A stretch of DNA of 64,000 bases from Falciphora oryzae (Eukaryota; Ascomycota; Sordariomycetes; Magnaporthales; Magnaporthaceae): NCBI GenBank assembly GCA_000733355.1, contig JNVV01000028.1, positions 124,001 through 188,000 on the forward strand, in the 5' to 3' direction. How positions within the stretch are numbered: the first letter of the stretch is position 1; every line of letters begins with the position of its first letter. A model generated the notes under the pieces. The model worked only from the letters and a program-made list of their open reading frames with translations. It was not told where the DNA came from and did no database searches. Of this stretch, positions 1 to 11,200 are shown piece after piece. The position numbers were made by a program, and so were the translations under genes.

Positions 1-1473
1 GATTTTACGCTATTGTATCGAGGATCATCCTCCAGGCCAGTAACATCAGCGCATCCGATGCTGTGTGTTTTGTTCGTTACATTACAGATATCATTCTTTG
101 CACATTTGATAATATGGGGTTTCTTTTTTCATCAAGTATGATAAACTACCTAAGCTTGCACGAAAAAAAAGGGAGAAAGTAAGCCTGAAGGCAGGCACGT
201 CGATGCCGGCATCTTAGGACACAACGGTGCCCATAGCTGACAGAGGGGATTAGTATGTGCTGAAATATGGAAGTCGTGACCTTTACATCTGCTGTCGGAA
301 GCCATAGCCAGGCCCATTTCGCGATCTCCCGGCGAAGCCCAGGAGCATCCGTCCCCCAGTGGTCTTCGACACCCGCTGAACAGTTGGACTCATAATTCAT
401 CACGCGGTCAGGCTTGTCAGGCCAGATTTCCATTTCGTCAGAGTGGTGCCCGTGCTGGAGAGCTGGGCCTTGTCCAGAGGCTTCTCGGTTAGAGGACTTG
501 TAATGCCGAATCGGGGGCGTCAGGTCAGCGTGAAGTACAATGAACAGCTGGGCCACGGTCTTGATTACATGTCAGAGTAATACCTCCCATGACGGCGGTA
601 CAAATTGTCTTGAAACAGGGGATGAGGGTTAATGCAGGGAACAATGAAAACCAGAAGGAATAGGGGATGAAGGAGACCCAGAGGGAATAGGGAGGGCCTG
701 GAGCAGTCCAGCATGGGAAGTCCAAAAAGTCAACATGACAATCATGAAGTGAACTTGAGAAAGCAACACCTTCAAAGCCGCACTGCTTGTTGTATTACCG
801 TGTCGGAGCTGTCGTGCCTCCAGCTGAGCAGGGTCAGCTAGAGTAGAGTGCGTATGGCGCGGCGGTCGGTGAGGTCAAGACAGTCCAGAACAAGCCACAG
901 ATCTGCGGCTGTCGTGTATTGGCGGTTAATACGCCGCTAGAAGACGCAGCCGCCCAGCCCAATGCGGTGTCACCACGGCATGCCCGGACTCGATTTTAGG
1001 TCCAGGATCCGGAAACCGAGCATGCAGGTTTTAGCTTGAGAATTAGGGCGGTGGGAGCAGCCTCGTCTTCGTCACAAGGAGCGCGTCTAGCCCTCTAAGC
1101 GCGAGTTTACAAGCTGGCTAACTTAAGCGCGCCGCCCATGTGAGCTTGGCATGAGTCCCGGCACCCCGAAATTTCAGTGCAGCAAACACTCAGGCATCTG
1201 ATCGTCTTCGCCGAGCTGCAGCATACGCTGGGCTGGGCTTGCTAACGGAGATATATCCTAGCTCATTATGCCAGCTCTGAAAGCCCTCGCGTCGTCTGCC
1301 TTGCGTTATCACTTTTTTTTTACTTCTCTTTTTTTCTCCCCCCCTGAAAGAGCCCCACTTCCCTACAGAAAACCAACTTTCGGTAGGGCTGCTGTCTCCC
1401 CCTTTGACGCTAAGACTTTTTTCACAAATCGTCGCCCGCCTCGTTTTCACACGTGGCCTCGTTTTCCACCACC

Positions 1474-1515
<42 letters not shown>

Positions 1516-1538
1516 GCTACTACTACTACTACTATTGG
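1..1538. other. Left-end spacer, no convincing gene
   Basis: No convincing gene is seen here. An open frame on the minus strand (about 556 to 146) encodes a moderately plausible Trp-rich stretch, but it has no ATG at its head and no clear splice signals, so I do not call it. The right end carries a (CCA)n/(CTA)n microsatellite next to the hydrolase stop codon. Confidence 0.5.
1466..1535. repeat. (CCA)n(CTA)n trinucleotide microsatellite
   Basis: Six CCA units run into about seventeen CTA units with one CTG interruption. The tract ends a few bases before the TAG stop of the minus-strand hydrolase gene, so it lies in that gene's 3' UTR. Confidence 0.95.
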
Positions 1539-2546
1539 CTAAAACTCCAGCCACCCTAGCAAGGCTGCGTGATAAGCCTGGGAGTCCTGCACCTGCGGGC
1601 TATGGCCTAAGTCCGGGAACTCGACCAGCTCGGCCGCGGGGATGCTATCTCTGGCCTCTCTGCCCAGCTTCTCGTAGTTGCCCAGCACGGCGGCGACCTC
1701 GGGCGGACTCCACTGCTTGCCGATGGCCGTGTTGTCGCGTGCTCCGATCAGCAGCAGCGTCGGCGCTTTGATCATGCCAAACTCATACACCACAGGCTGC
1801 GTCAAAACCATCTCCGTCGCCTGCGCCATGTTAAAGGCGAACGTCTCGCCCTCGGTTCCCGGGAGCTCGTATAACGACACCAACATCCTGACCCAGACAT
1901 CGTACTCGGGCTTCCAGGTATTCACGTAATAGGTGGCCTGCTGGTATGCCTTTATCGAGTCGTACGTCGTAGCCAGCTCGGCCTGGTACAGCTCGCCGAT
2001 GGACCGGTAGGGCACGCCCAGGCCCATCCAGTCCTCAAGCCCGAGCGGGTTGGTCATAATCAAACGCTCCGTGGCGTTGGGATACATGAGGGCGTAGCGG
2101 GCCGCGAGCATGCCGCCCATCGAGTGGCCGAGGACGACGGCCCGGTCGATGCCGAGGGCAGCGAGGAGCGAGCGCGTGTTGAAGGCCAGCTGCTGGAGCG
2201 AGAACTGGTACGCGGGCGGTTTCGAAGACTTGCAGAAGCCGATCTGGTCCGGGATGATAACGCGGTGGCCGCGGGAGGAGAGGATGCGGGCCGTCTCCTC
2301 CCAGGTGGCTCCGCAAAAGTTCTTCCCGTGCAGGAGGACGACGGTGCTGCCGTTGGAAGAGGCGGCTTCAGCAGCAGGGGCGACGTCCATGTATGCCATT
2401 GACAGCTGCAGCCTCTGCGACGTCATATTGTGGAACTGGGCTGGCCATGGATAAGGATAATCCCATGCGCTGGGCGGCACCACGTTCGTGGCCAGCACGC
2501 TCACGCAGAGACTCCATATAAGCGCAATCGTCTTCTTGTAGCGCAT
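1539..2546 (-). CDS. Secreted or membrane-anchored alpha/beta hydrolase
   Basis: Single-exon gene for a 335-aa alpha/beta-hydrolase-fold protein. I start it at the ATG at 2546, because the hydrophobic stretch IALIWSLCVSVLA immediately after it forms a good signal peptide or anchor; the open frame extends further upstream without that logic. Visible fold motifs are the oxyanion strand LLHGKNF (about residues 71-77), the nucleophile elbow GHSMGG with Ser about 142, the acid strand LLIGARDN, and a C-terminal DLGHSP catalytic His. The family includes epoxide hydrolases, haloperoxidase-like enzymes and lipases, and the substrate cannot be read from sequence. The protein ends in GWLEF, next to a triplet microsatellite. 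A TATA-like TATAT lies about 115 bp upstream. Confidence 0.85.
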   Translation of the reverse strand: MRYKKTIALIWSLCVSVLATNVVPPSAWDYPYPWPAQFHNMTSQRLQLSMAYMDVAPAAEAASSNGSTVVLLHGKNFCGATWEETARILSSRGHRVIIPDQIGFCKSSKPPAYQFSLQQLAFNTRSLLAALGIDRAVVLGHSMGGMLAARYALMYPNATERLIMTNPLGLEDWMGLGVPYRSIGELYQAELATTYDSIKAYQQATYYVNTWKPEYDVWVRMLVSLYELPGTEGETFAFNMAQATEMVLTQPVVYEFGMIKAPTLLLIGARDNTAIGKQWSPPEVAAVLGNYEKLGREARDSIPAAELVEFPDLGHSPQVQDSQAYHAALLGWLEF

Positions 2547-4234
2547 CTTGATCGTGTCGTCTGCTACGGCTGTGAGAGAGAAGACCCGGTGCAAGGACAG
2601 GACGAAAAAGATGGTATACTTGGTATACTTGGCACGGGGCAGGGTTGGATATGGCGATTATATCTTAGCCTATTCATCCCGCTGCTCACTTCTGGTTGAT
2701 GCCGCCCCGCCGGCCATGACACCCATCAGCGTAGTACTAGTGCGGTGCCATGCATGTACTCGACTGTGGGTGTTCAGTCCTCTATCGGATGTCCCTCCCG
2801 GCCATGGCTCCCTCGTTACGACACCCGGCGAGGACAGTAGGCGGGAAATGCTCGGGGATATAACCCAGCGGATATCTTTATCACTGCCAGACGACCAGGC
2901 TGGTGATGACCCGCCCTTGGGTGGTAGCGGCCTCCCACTGGGCCATGCCATCATCCCCCTTACTACGCCGTATGAGATTCCTAGAAAGGAAAATGGAAAC
3001 CTTTCGTCTAAACGGCCAATTGAGCACATCGCGCTACACCACAGTTGGCGAGCGATGTTCTCGAAGCCAGAGCTGACTGCCGTCGCGCCGGCTTCCCCGC
3101 CTTTTCGTATCCACGGCGCATGCTCTGTAGCGCCAGCCAGGCACACCAGGCTCGGTCAATCCAGGTCTGGCCGCGTAGTCAAGAGGCGCCTGTTCAGGCC
3201 AACGGGACAACTCAATTGGGTTGTGTATCTGAGACAACCCTGGTGATCTCTTTTGCTGCTACTGCTGCTGCCTTAGCTCCGGTGTGCTGGACAGCCCGGT
3301 AGGGTAGGCAGATCTTTGACATTCTCCAAATGCTCCGTGCTCGGCGGCCCTGCTGAGGAGACAGAAGAACAGACAGCGCGCATTCCGCTGGTGGCCTGTT
3401 CCTGGCCTTAGCGCTGTTGTGTGATGTCGCCCCTGATTGGGCCAGCCGTGGCCCATGCAGATGCGCCCCTCTTATCCAACAGGGGTTGGAGCAAGTAAGA
3501 GGCCACCCTAAGCGCCGTGGACCTCGTCCCCAACGGCAAACCCACCACTTAGGCCCTTGTCAGGACTACCAGTCTATTGGGACGACGCTCTCACTCCATG
3601 CCCATCCTCCTGCAGCTCCCAGCACGCGGCTAGCATGGTCCGTCACTCGCCCGGACTCTACTGCCTCCCTCCCCTCCCCCAGACCGACTCCGAGGACCGC
3701 GCCTAAACCATGTGAGGACCGGCCAGTAGCGACTTGCAGTTAGTGTCCGGCGCCTGCGCTTCTTTCCACTTCCCTCTTTGGGTTGCGTCGAGAGAGAGAG
3801 ACCTTGTGGTCATGTATATAGCCGCCGTGACACCCACCCCCTCCTCTGTGCTGTGCCCCTCGCCAGTGTCGCCCCCAAAATAAATCTACTACTCTGTTTC
3901 TCGTCCCTACCATACTCGCCTGGTGCCCCTTAGTCTTTGACTGGGATGACGAGCTGGGCTGTTGTGCTGTGCCTTGTGGGATTCTTCACGTGAACTTTTC
4001 CGGCTCTTCCTCACCTCTCCTCATCTTATCTAACGTCTCCTTTTCCTCCCCTGAAACCTAGACGGTGTTTCTTCTCATACGTTTATTCTATCCTCTTGAG
4101 TGTCGTAGGGCGGCTTCGACGGAGAGAGGATAGGGGCTCACGCCGAGTCCCCTCAGCCGAACACCCACCTCGCCTCCTTCCCCTTCTCTGTCCGCTCCGA
4201 GAGGGCGCGCAGAGACGAGACATACCATATCGCC
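2547..4234. promoter_or_regulatory. Divergent intergenic region (hydrolase / disordered protein)
   Basis: About 1.7 kb without a convincing gene. The right part (about 3660-4230) is C/T-rich on the plus strand with runs of CCTCC and CTTTTCC, typical of core promoters and 5' UTRs of filamentous fungi. A TATATA-like element sits near 3816. A short GAGAGAGAGAG run is near 3791. Confidence 0.5.
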
Positions 4235-6031
4235 ATGATGGCCTCCAGCCCCGACAGCCCGCCCAAGAGGCCGAGGCTATCCCTCCAGATCAAAGCCATA
4301 TCCAGCGGCCCCAGCGTGCGCACCTCGCGGACCCTGGCCGCCGCGGTGAACCCGACCTCACCAACCTCCTTCAACACCCTCTCCAATGTCTACGTGACGG
4401 CCATTGGCAAGTCATGCGCCTCCCCAGTCGTCCCGTCGCCGCTCACGGCCATCCGGACGTCCTCCGCCAAGCTCCCGGTCCTCAAGCTGCAGACCGGCCC
4501 GCAGATCCAGACCAGCGCCGCCCCCTCAAACATCTTCCCCGAGACGCCCCTGACCGCCCAGCCCAGGTCGCCGGCCGTCTACCACGAGATCAAGTTCCCC
4601 AGCACCATGACCGCCACCCCGCCGCTATCCGCCGGGCCCGTCGAGACGGCCATCGACAACCGCGCCTTCAGCTTCTCGCACGAGGACACGGCCGTCTCCA
4701 AGCTCGCCGCCGCCGAAAACCCCAAAGCGCCAGCCCCAATGTCTCCCCGGACGCCGAGGCGGCGCTCCACGGCGCCGGGCAGGGCCGGCACCCCGCCTTA
4801 TACCCACCCGCGCTCGCTGCACAGCATCCTGCGCAACTCGCCGCTGCCGCACAGGCCGGCCCGGTCGCCCGTGTCGCCGCGGCGGCAGTCGCAGCGCCTG
4901 CGCGAGAAGGCGGCGCGCCGCGTCGAGTACGACAGCCCGCTCGAGCAGACCATCACGACTAACAAGTACACAAAGTCGCACATCGACCTGCTGTGCGAGG
5001 AGGCCGCCAACTCGCCCTACTCGGCCTCGCCCACCAACCCGAGCCAGACCCCGACCACGACGACCCCGACGTCGGGAGACGTCGCCGCGGCTGCCACGAC
5101 GGCGACGGCGACGACGACCATCACCCCGACGCAGCAGGAGACGGCCGTGCTGGACCTGGCCATGGCGTACTCGGGCGACGAGACGCGCGACGGCGGGCAG
5201 ACCCCGGGGCCGTTCGAGGAAATGCGGCGGCGCATGGCGACGCTGGCGGCGTCGTCGCCGCTGTCCTCGCCCAGCAGCAGCGGCGTGCGCAAGCGGAGCA
5301 GCACCAACAAGCGCAAGGAGAAGAAGCGCCGCTGGGTCTGGACCATCGGGATCGAGGACGAGGCCGCCGACGGCGACGAGGTCGGCGGGGCAATCGCCGC
5401 TGCCCGCGCCGCCGAGGCTGCCGCTGCGGGGACTCCTGTAACAGCAACGCCCGCAACGACAACAACGACGACGACGACGACGCCAACACCAGTTTCCGCG
5501 GCGCCCGTGGTCCTGGCGCCGAACCCGCGCCCGAGGGCACGAAGCGCCGCGGGCGCAGCAAAGCTGGCCGTGGTGACGGCGGCGGTGAACGCAGCCATCT
5601 CAGCGACAGCCACACCAACAGCATCGAGCGCGCCAGCACGGGCGCAGTCGGAGGAGCCGTTGACCGCGATCCCGAAGCCGCTGAGCATCGACGCGGCCCG
5701 GTGTTTCAGCTACAACGAGCGCCCGGCGCCCGAGGAGATCACGCCGAGCATCGAGTCGTCGGACCTGAGCCAGGGCGGCTGGTCCGCGTCCGAGACCATG
5801 GACGTCGAGATGTCCGACGCCAGCAGCGTCGCGTCGGACCTCGAGGACCGTCTTGACCTCCCCCGGGGGCTGACCCCTGGAGACGGGGGTATGGACCTGG
5901 ATCTGATCACGCCGACGTTGCCGCGCAAGCACCGTTCCGTCTCCAGGTTGGGATCCGAGGATCTGGCGGCGCAGGGGCAGCCGGGGACCCGGAGAGATAC
6001 TCCTATTCCTTCGGATCTGATCTGCCCCTAG
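4235..6031 (+). CDS. Conserved hypothetical protein, largely disordered
   Basis: Single-exon 598-aa protein. The N-terminus contains PPKRPRLSLQIK, a basic nuclear-localisation-like stretch, followed by a region that looks conserved (RTSRTLAAAV, FNTLSNVYVTAI). The rest is low complexity: Ser/Pro/Thr-rich, with TTT repeats near residues 270-300 and 400-420, Ala-rich blocks, and a basic KRSSTNKRKEKKRRWVWTIG motif about residue 355. The C-terminal third is acidic (VEMSDASSVASDLEDRLDLP). No catalytic domain is recognisable. Proteins with this N-terminus occur in Sordariomycetes and I believe some databases call them glucosidases; nothing in the sequence supports an enzyme. A nuclear regulatory or structural role is inference only. 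The ATG is the first of two adjacent ATGs (ATGATG). Confidence 0.8.
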   Translation: MMASSPDSPPKRPRLSLQIKAISSGPSVRTSRTLAAAVNPTSPTSFNTLSNVYVTAIGKSCASPVVPSPLTAIRTSSAKLPVLKLQTGPQIQTSAAPSNIFPETPLTAQPRSPAVYHEIKFPSTMTATPPLSAGPVETAIDNRAFSFSHEDTAVSKLAAAENPKAPAPMSPRTPRRRSTAPGRAGTPPYTHPRSLHSILRNSPLPHRPARSPVSPRRQSQRLREKAARRVEYDSPLEQTITTNKYTKSHIDLLCEEAANSPYSASPTNPSQTPTTTTPTSGDVAAAATTATATTTITPTQQETAVLDLAMAYSGDETRDGGQTPGPFEEMRRRMATLAASSPLSSPSSSGVRKRSSTNKRKEKKRRWVWTIGIEDEAADGDEVGGAIAAARAAEAAAAGTPVTATPATTTTTTTTTPTPVSAAPVVLAPNPRPRARSAAGAAKLAVVTAAVNAAISATATPTASSAPARAQSEEPLTAIPKPLSIDAARCFSYNERPAPEEITPSIESSDLSQGGWSASETMDVEMSDASSVASDLEDRLDLPRGLTPGDGGMDLDLITPTLPRKHRSVSRLGSEDLAAQGQPGTRRDTPIPSDLICP

Positions 6032-6386
6032 AAACCCTACACGTATTTCTATCAGTCGTGTTTCTATTTCTTCATCTTCACAGCATGGAACAAGGAGGGA
6101 ACTTTGAAATCACAAGCCAGCATTCATTCACTTCAGCGTCTTCTTTTGGGCTAATGGCATGGCGTAAAACCGTTTGAGGCGGATCTTAAAGATTGTATCC
6201 AGAGGGGACGTACCTTGAAGCGAATCCATGGACGTCTTTCCTTGTGTGGTCCGGAGTAAGGTGGAGAGCAGGAGTTGCAACACAAAACCCATACGTATTG
6301 TACATTATATAACATCAAAGCCACCTACCGACGCCGGGAAGGTTGCTAGCATCACGAACCTGACGAGAGCAATGACAGAGAAACAA

Positions 6387-6421
<35 letters not shown>

Positions 6422-6541
6422 AAAAAAAAATCAGTTCTTATTGTATCCGTCTCGAGAACTTTGACTCACGTAGGCACCCATATCAAAGCAGCTTCTTTCT
6501 GAAGACAGCAAGCACCACTTTAAGCCTGAGCCGCCTCGTCA
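6032..6541. other. Convergent spacer with long poly(A) tract
   Basis: Spacer between convergent genes. It contains an A-tract of about 30 followed by G and ten more A (about 6389-6430). I see no gene in it. Confidence 0.7.
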
Positions 6542-6922
6542 TCAAGCAACGACCGAGTTCCGCAGGGGCGACGACGACGCCCTCAAGGCAGCAGCAGCCG
6601 TCCTGATCTCGGCCGCCTGCTCCATCTCGAAGCGGCACCAGACGTCGGCGCCCTGCGCGCTCCACTCGCGCGCCACGGCCTCGCGGGCGCGCTCGGCGAA
6701 GGCGGCGAGGTGCATGCGCGCCCTCTCCCTGCGCACCGACCGGCCCATGCTCTCGATCGTGCGGGCGCGCCACTGGCCCGTGTACACGCCGGCCGGGCGC
6801 TTGAGCAGGGCCGTGTCGTCGCCGTCGCCGCCGAACAGGACGGTGCCGTGCCGGGCGGACAGGCACTTGTGGCAGCTGCACTGGCTGGTGCTGTCCGCGG
6901 CGGGAGACGACGAAGACGACAT
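6542..6922 (-). CDS. Hypothetical 126-aa protein
   Basis: Single-exon frame from an ATG at 6922 in good start context (ACCATG) to a TGA. The product begins Ser-rich, then has a Cys pair (CSCHKC, about residues 16-21), a GVYTGQWRARTIESMGRSVRRERARM segment and an Ala/Arg-rich, probably helical C-terminal half (AFAERAREAVAREW). There is no signal peptide or membrane segment. The CxCxxC pattern could bind metal but no partner Cys/His pair is visible. Function unknown. The high GC3 and absence of stops in this frame support coding, but GC-rich DNA makes such frames common, so confidence is moderate. Confidence 0.55.
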   Translation of the reverse strand: MSSSSSPAADSTSQCSCHKCLSARHGTVLFGGDGDDTALLKRPAGVYTGQWRARTIESMGRSVRRERARMHLAAFAERAREAVAREWSAQGADVWCRFEMEQAAEIRTAAAALRASSSPLRNSVVA

Positions 6923-7463
6923 GGTTGCTGCTGGTTGCTTTTCTTGACTTACCTTTTTGCTGATTTCTGTCTCGATTGCTGGTGTGATGTGATGAGAGAC
7001 AAGACAGAGGACTGAAAAGCCGGACGGCAGGGAAAGATTAAGATGTTGATATAGGTTGGTCTAGGTAGCTGCTGCCCTTTGTGACAGGGAGGGCTTCCTC
7101 GCACGGGCTTCTTTGCTCCCCGATAATTTGGCCTTGCTTCCGGTCTTTGTCTCCAGACAGACAGACGGACAATCAAGCCCATTATTATCCCCTATTTCCC
7201 CGTATCAAGCCCCCGCCTTTGCGCTGGTGGTCGGCCTCGCAAATGCCCCTTTGTTCTCGTGTGTTTATTCGGTCCTCCGCTTCTTTCGTTCCAGCGACGC
7301 TCCGCAGACCTCGATGGATCTCTTTCGAGATTGGCGGCCACATTGCGGCCAGACCAATAACCCCCATTGTTCGTTGTAGAATCGCCCCTTCGTTCGGTGT
7401 TGCGTCTTTCCCGCTTGCTTTGGCGCAGCTTGTTTGCTGCCCTCTGGGATCGATCGGCCGGTC
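6923..7463. other. Spacer, nothing recognised
   Basis: Upstream of the 126-aa gene and downstream of the small membrane-protein gene. No gene or repeat stands out. Confidence 0.5.
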
Positions 7464-7640
7464 TTAGTCGTCCATGGGCCGCCGGGCAAAGCTGTCGGCG
7501 TATCTCCTGGCCGTCTCGCCATGCCTTGTAGAAATCCACCATGTGAGGATAAGGAGGGTGAAGAAGGCGCTGCACCACACGACTACAAGCGTGTTGCTCG
7601 GCTTGCGCCTGCTGTAGGGGCTGTAGAGCTTTCCGGACAT
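7464..7640 (-). CDS. Small single-pass membrane protein (58 aa)
   Basis: A compact gene below the usual ORF size cut-off. The ATG at 7640 sits in an excellent context (GCAGCCATGTC) and the frame ends with MDD-stop at 7464. The 58-aa product has a short basic N-terminus (residues 1-17, SRRKPSN), one hydrophobic segment (about 18-36, LVVVWCSAFFTLLILTWW), then a basic amphipathic tail (STRHGETARRYADSFARRP). A cluster of aromatic residues closes the membrane segment. This pattern is typical of small subunits of organellar or ER membrane complexes, but I cannot assign a family. No cleavable signal is evident because the hydrophobic stretch starts after two Arg and a Lys. Orientation and compartment are inference. 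Confidence 0.6.
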   Translation of the reverse strand: MSGKLYSPYSRRKPSNTLVVVWCSAFFTLLILTWWISTRHGETARRYADSFARRPMDD

Positions 7641-8236
7641 GGCTGCGACTGGAGGGTGCTAGCTAGTGTGGCGTCGGATAGGTTTAGCTTGTCGGAAGGA
7701 CGACTATTTCGGACGTCGTGATCTAATGCGATGTAGTCGTCGTAATCTACGCGCGAGCTCTGGGATGTGAGGTCTAAAAGTTTTGGGACGAGGAATTGAA
7801 GTCGTCGAATGCTTAGCATCACCCCAGCAAGTACCGAGCGGATGCCACTGTGGGGTGCGCTAACTGCTGTGGAGAAGGCCTAAAGGGGCACCAAAATGCT
7901 TGTCATCACATTTTATTCTCACCGCATCTACGGCTGATCGGAAACACTTCACTAGGTAGTTCTCTACTCCTTGATATCAGCGTCTTTTTGCATCGTTTTT
8001 CTCAGGTAACCCTAAACTTAATAGTTCATTAATCTTACAACAAACGTTACTTTACGATTCTCATTATCGTACTCGCTGGAGCTGGGGCTCGCACGTCGTG
8101 CAATCTCGTGAAAACTTCAGGTCTTGGTTGCGCATTGGTTGGTGGTGTAGCCATCGCACTCATCAATCTTCAAGGCCCGGAGGCTTCTTGCGCCTTTGGG
8201 GCCGGTATCGTGAGAGGAGCACTCGGCGCCTGAAAA
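7641..8236. other. Spacer between small membrane-protein gene and mug190-like gene
   Basis: The left part is the probable 5' leader and promoter of the 58-aa gene; the right part is the 3' flank of the mug190-like gene. No other gene is visible. Confidence 0.5.
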
Positions 8237-11200
8237 TCACACCTCAGTCTCAACGTCTGGCTTTCGGCCGTTCAGGCTGCCAACCTTCATGACACGCCGA
8301 GCTGCAAATGTCGCCTCGTCTTTGGCGAACTGGGCGTTGCGCATCGGCCTCCTGAACACAGATATTCAAGTCAGTAACGAGACGGCCACTCTTACGGAAT
8401 CCAGTCTAGACACTCACCACTGCATCAGTCCTCGGTGCTTTCGGTGCAGATCGCGGCTCCGGTCCTTGTAGTCCTTGTACTGCTTGATCGGGTTCTTGCT
8501 GCTGCCCTTGTTCGACTGCGTCGACTCCACACTGGCGTTGCTGTCCAGCGACTCCCGCATGCGGGACTGCGTGGGGCTGCTGCTCGGGCTCTGGGTCGGG
8601 CCTTCACTCTCGTTGGTCGTTGCGTCCGTGATGCCCAGATCCACGCCGCTCGACTCTCCCGTGCCTGACGAGTCGTCATCATTGTCATCATCGTCACCGT
8701 CATCGCCCTGCCCGCGATGGCCGATGAGGTCCGCCGGGTCCTGCCCGAACGCACCACTCCAGTCTGTACCGTCCTTCGCGAGCCACTTCTCCCTCTCGCT
8801 ATCCGGGGCTGCCGCAAGCACGTCTCGACCCTGCGTCAGGGACGCGTCGTGGAGCTTCTGGACCAGAGGCGGTACCTCGCCACGGATCCCCTCCGTACGG
8901 ACGCCCTCGGCGAAGCACGCCTCCCAGCTCTCAATCGTCTCGCGGGAGTCGTTGTCGCTGACAAACTTGAGATGGTCACGGTCCGTGCCGGGCTTGAACC
9001 GGCCCCTGAACCGGACCCGGCCGACCTCTTCGATGTTGAGGTCTGGGATCGACTTGTAGTTCTCCTCCGTGATGTAATTCTGCGAAAGCCGCGTGCCGTT
9101 ATTGCATTTCCATATGGGAATGTCGAAGTCGCGCTCTTCGTTGTCCACGAGATCTTGCAGCCAGAAAACGGCATAGTGACCCGTCTTGCGCTTACCAGAT
9201 TGAATGATCTCGAAGAACACAGGGCTGCGGTACCGGTACCGCACCGGAAGGCGGATCTTGAGCGAGTCTTCGCTGCCGCTGATGTCCCAGCGCAGCTGGC
9301 TGCCGTCCTCTGAGGGCGTGCACTTCTCGCTCTTGATGGTTGCTGAGCTGCCACCGGTCCGGAGGTGAATCTTGGCTTTGGACGAAGCAGGATAGTTTGC
9401 AGTTGTGATGTCGTCGGACAGGAACTCGAACGTGCCAATCTCGCCAAAGCCAACCATTGACGGCGGAAGCTTCAGCTCGACGGACCGGAACAGAAGGCTG
9501 ATGCGGATACGGCCAAATCCAATGCCGCCATCCAGGGGGTACCAACGCGTGGACTGGGAACTAGTCAGAAGCACGTCGGACAGCCTCAGGGGCACGACAC
9601 CGATGATGGGGTCGTGCTGGCGGTTGCGCGAGTCTCGGACAGTGACCGTCACGATGGCAGATCGCCAGTCGCGGATGAATCGCTCGGTACCGGCCTCGAA
9701 AATGGGCTTGGATGAGACCACTTTCGTGCGCGTCTTGTAGGCCAGCTCATCGTTGACGAGAATGGTGCAGTACGAACTGGGGAGCTTCTTGCTCTGCTCC
9801 TCCTTCAGCTCTCCAGCCTCGGGACGAGCTGGCTCAAACTCGCGGCCCTTACGTTTGCCATTGGATCCCTTGACGTTCTCGAGCTCCAGATTGACGATTT
9901 GGTGCACGACGGTGCTCACGATGCCGCTTGGCCACAGCGGGTCTGGGGGAGTGATGACAACCGCTTCCTCTTCCGAGGTCTCGAGAACTCCCTTGTCATC
10001 CTGGAGCTCCGCCTTGTCACGCAGCTCCTTGGGAAGGTTTGGGTCCTTGCCGTCGGTCATCAACGCCCTGCGGAACTGCGTCCTGCCGAAAAAGCCAACC
10101 TCCCAGTGCAGCTCGCCTGGCATAGTGCTCTCAGCCTTGACGCCGCGCAGCTTGGAGATTTGAGGAAACATCTTTCCTGGGTGTTGAATCAGCTTCTGGA
10201 TGCTGAGTTCGACTTTGCCCTGTGATCATTCGGTGTCAGGTCTGCTACTGTTTAACTGGAGAAAATGGGCGATCGCGTAAACTTACAACCACGTCGTCAG
10301 CGCTCCCGCGGTCACTGTCCCACAGCTCCAGGGACAACTGCTCGTCGGCCTTGATCACGTCCGCCGTCACCAAGAGGGCGGCGCACTCGGAGAAGACGGG
10401 GTTGAGGTTATCTTGGATAACTCGGGTGCAATACTGAGGCTTGCCAAATTTGGAGAAGGCCACGCAGATGTACGGATCCGAGCCACCGCCCTGACTTCCA
10501 CGGCGGTCCTGCTTGCTCAGACCCACGGCCTTGTGGATGTGGATGAAGAGCACGCCGAGCGCCTCCGTCTCCTTCTTGATGTTATCGCCCTGGAGCATCT
10601 TGCCAATGTCAAGCGTCATGGACTTGGGCGCCACGTACATGTTAGCGGCCGTGGCGATGGCCCAGTTGACGAAGTTGCTGATGACGGGCAGGTTGAGGAT
10701 GTTGGCGCCCTTCTCCACGAGCGGGACGCAGCTCGCCTCCACCTTGGGAAGACCCATGAGCGTGAAGCTGAGCGTCTTGATGAATGGGGGGTTAGGGGCC
10801 AGCGAGACTCGAAGTCTGACGGTAGCGACAAGACCGTTGAGCTCTACCCAGATGGGGAAGGGCACTCCAAACAGGCCCTTGACGCCAAGATAGAAGACAA
10901 GCTGCATGCCCATGTTCCTAGCTTTGGACGAGACGTCTCCGGTCGACGGCAAGGCGTGGTAGGCGACGGTGGCCTCGAGGTTGTAGAAGTCACCACCCTC
11001 CTCATCGGCGGCGAGCTCCTGGGGGTCCTTGGTCTGCTCGTCTTGCTTCCTGATTTCGTCTTTGAGGTCCTGCACATGGCTGTCCGGCAGGGCTCTCAGA
11101 CTGAGGATGCGCAAGGGGTTGGTGCCCTGGCTGATGTCGTTGACCTTGACGTGCTCAATGACACCCGGAACACTGGCCTGCATGACGTCTTCCAGTGTGT

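Noticed and set aside
2548..3246. 232-codon plus-strand frame upstream of the hydrolase
   Set aside because: Low-complexity-free but unlike any family, with no promoter or splice support, and overlaps the hydrolase 5' region.
5017..5688. Ala/Val-rich minus-strand frames in the 4235-6031 gene
   Set aside because: Composition (poly-Val, poly-Ala) reflects reversed Thr/Ala codon repeats of the sense gene.
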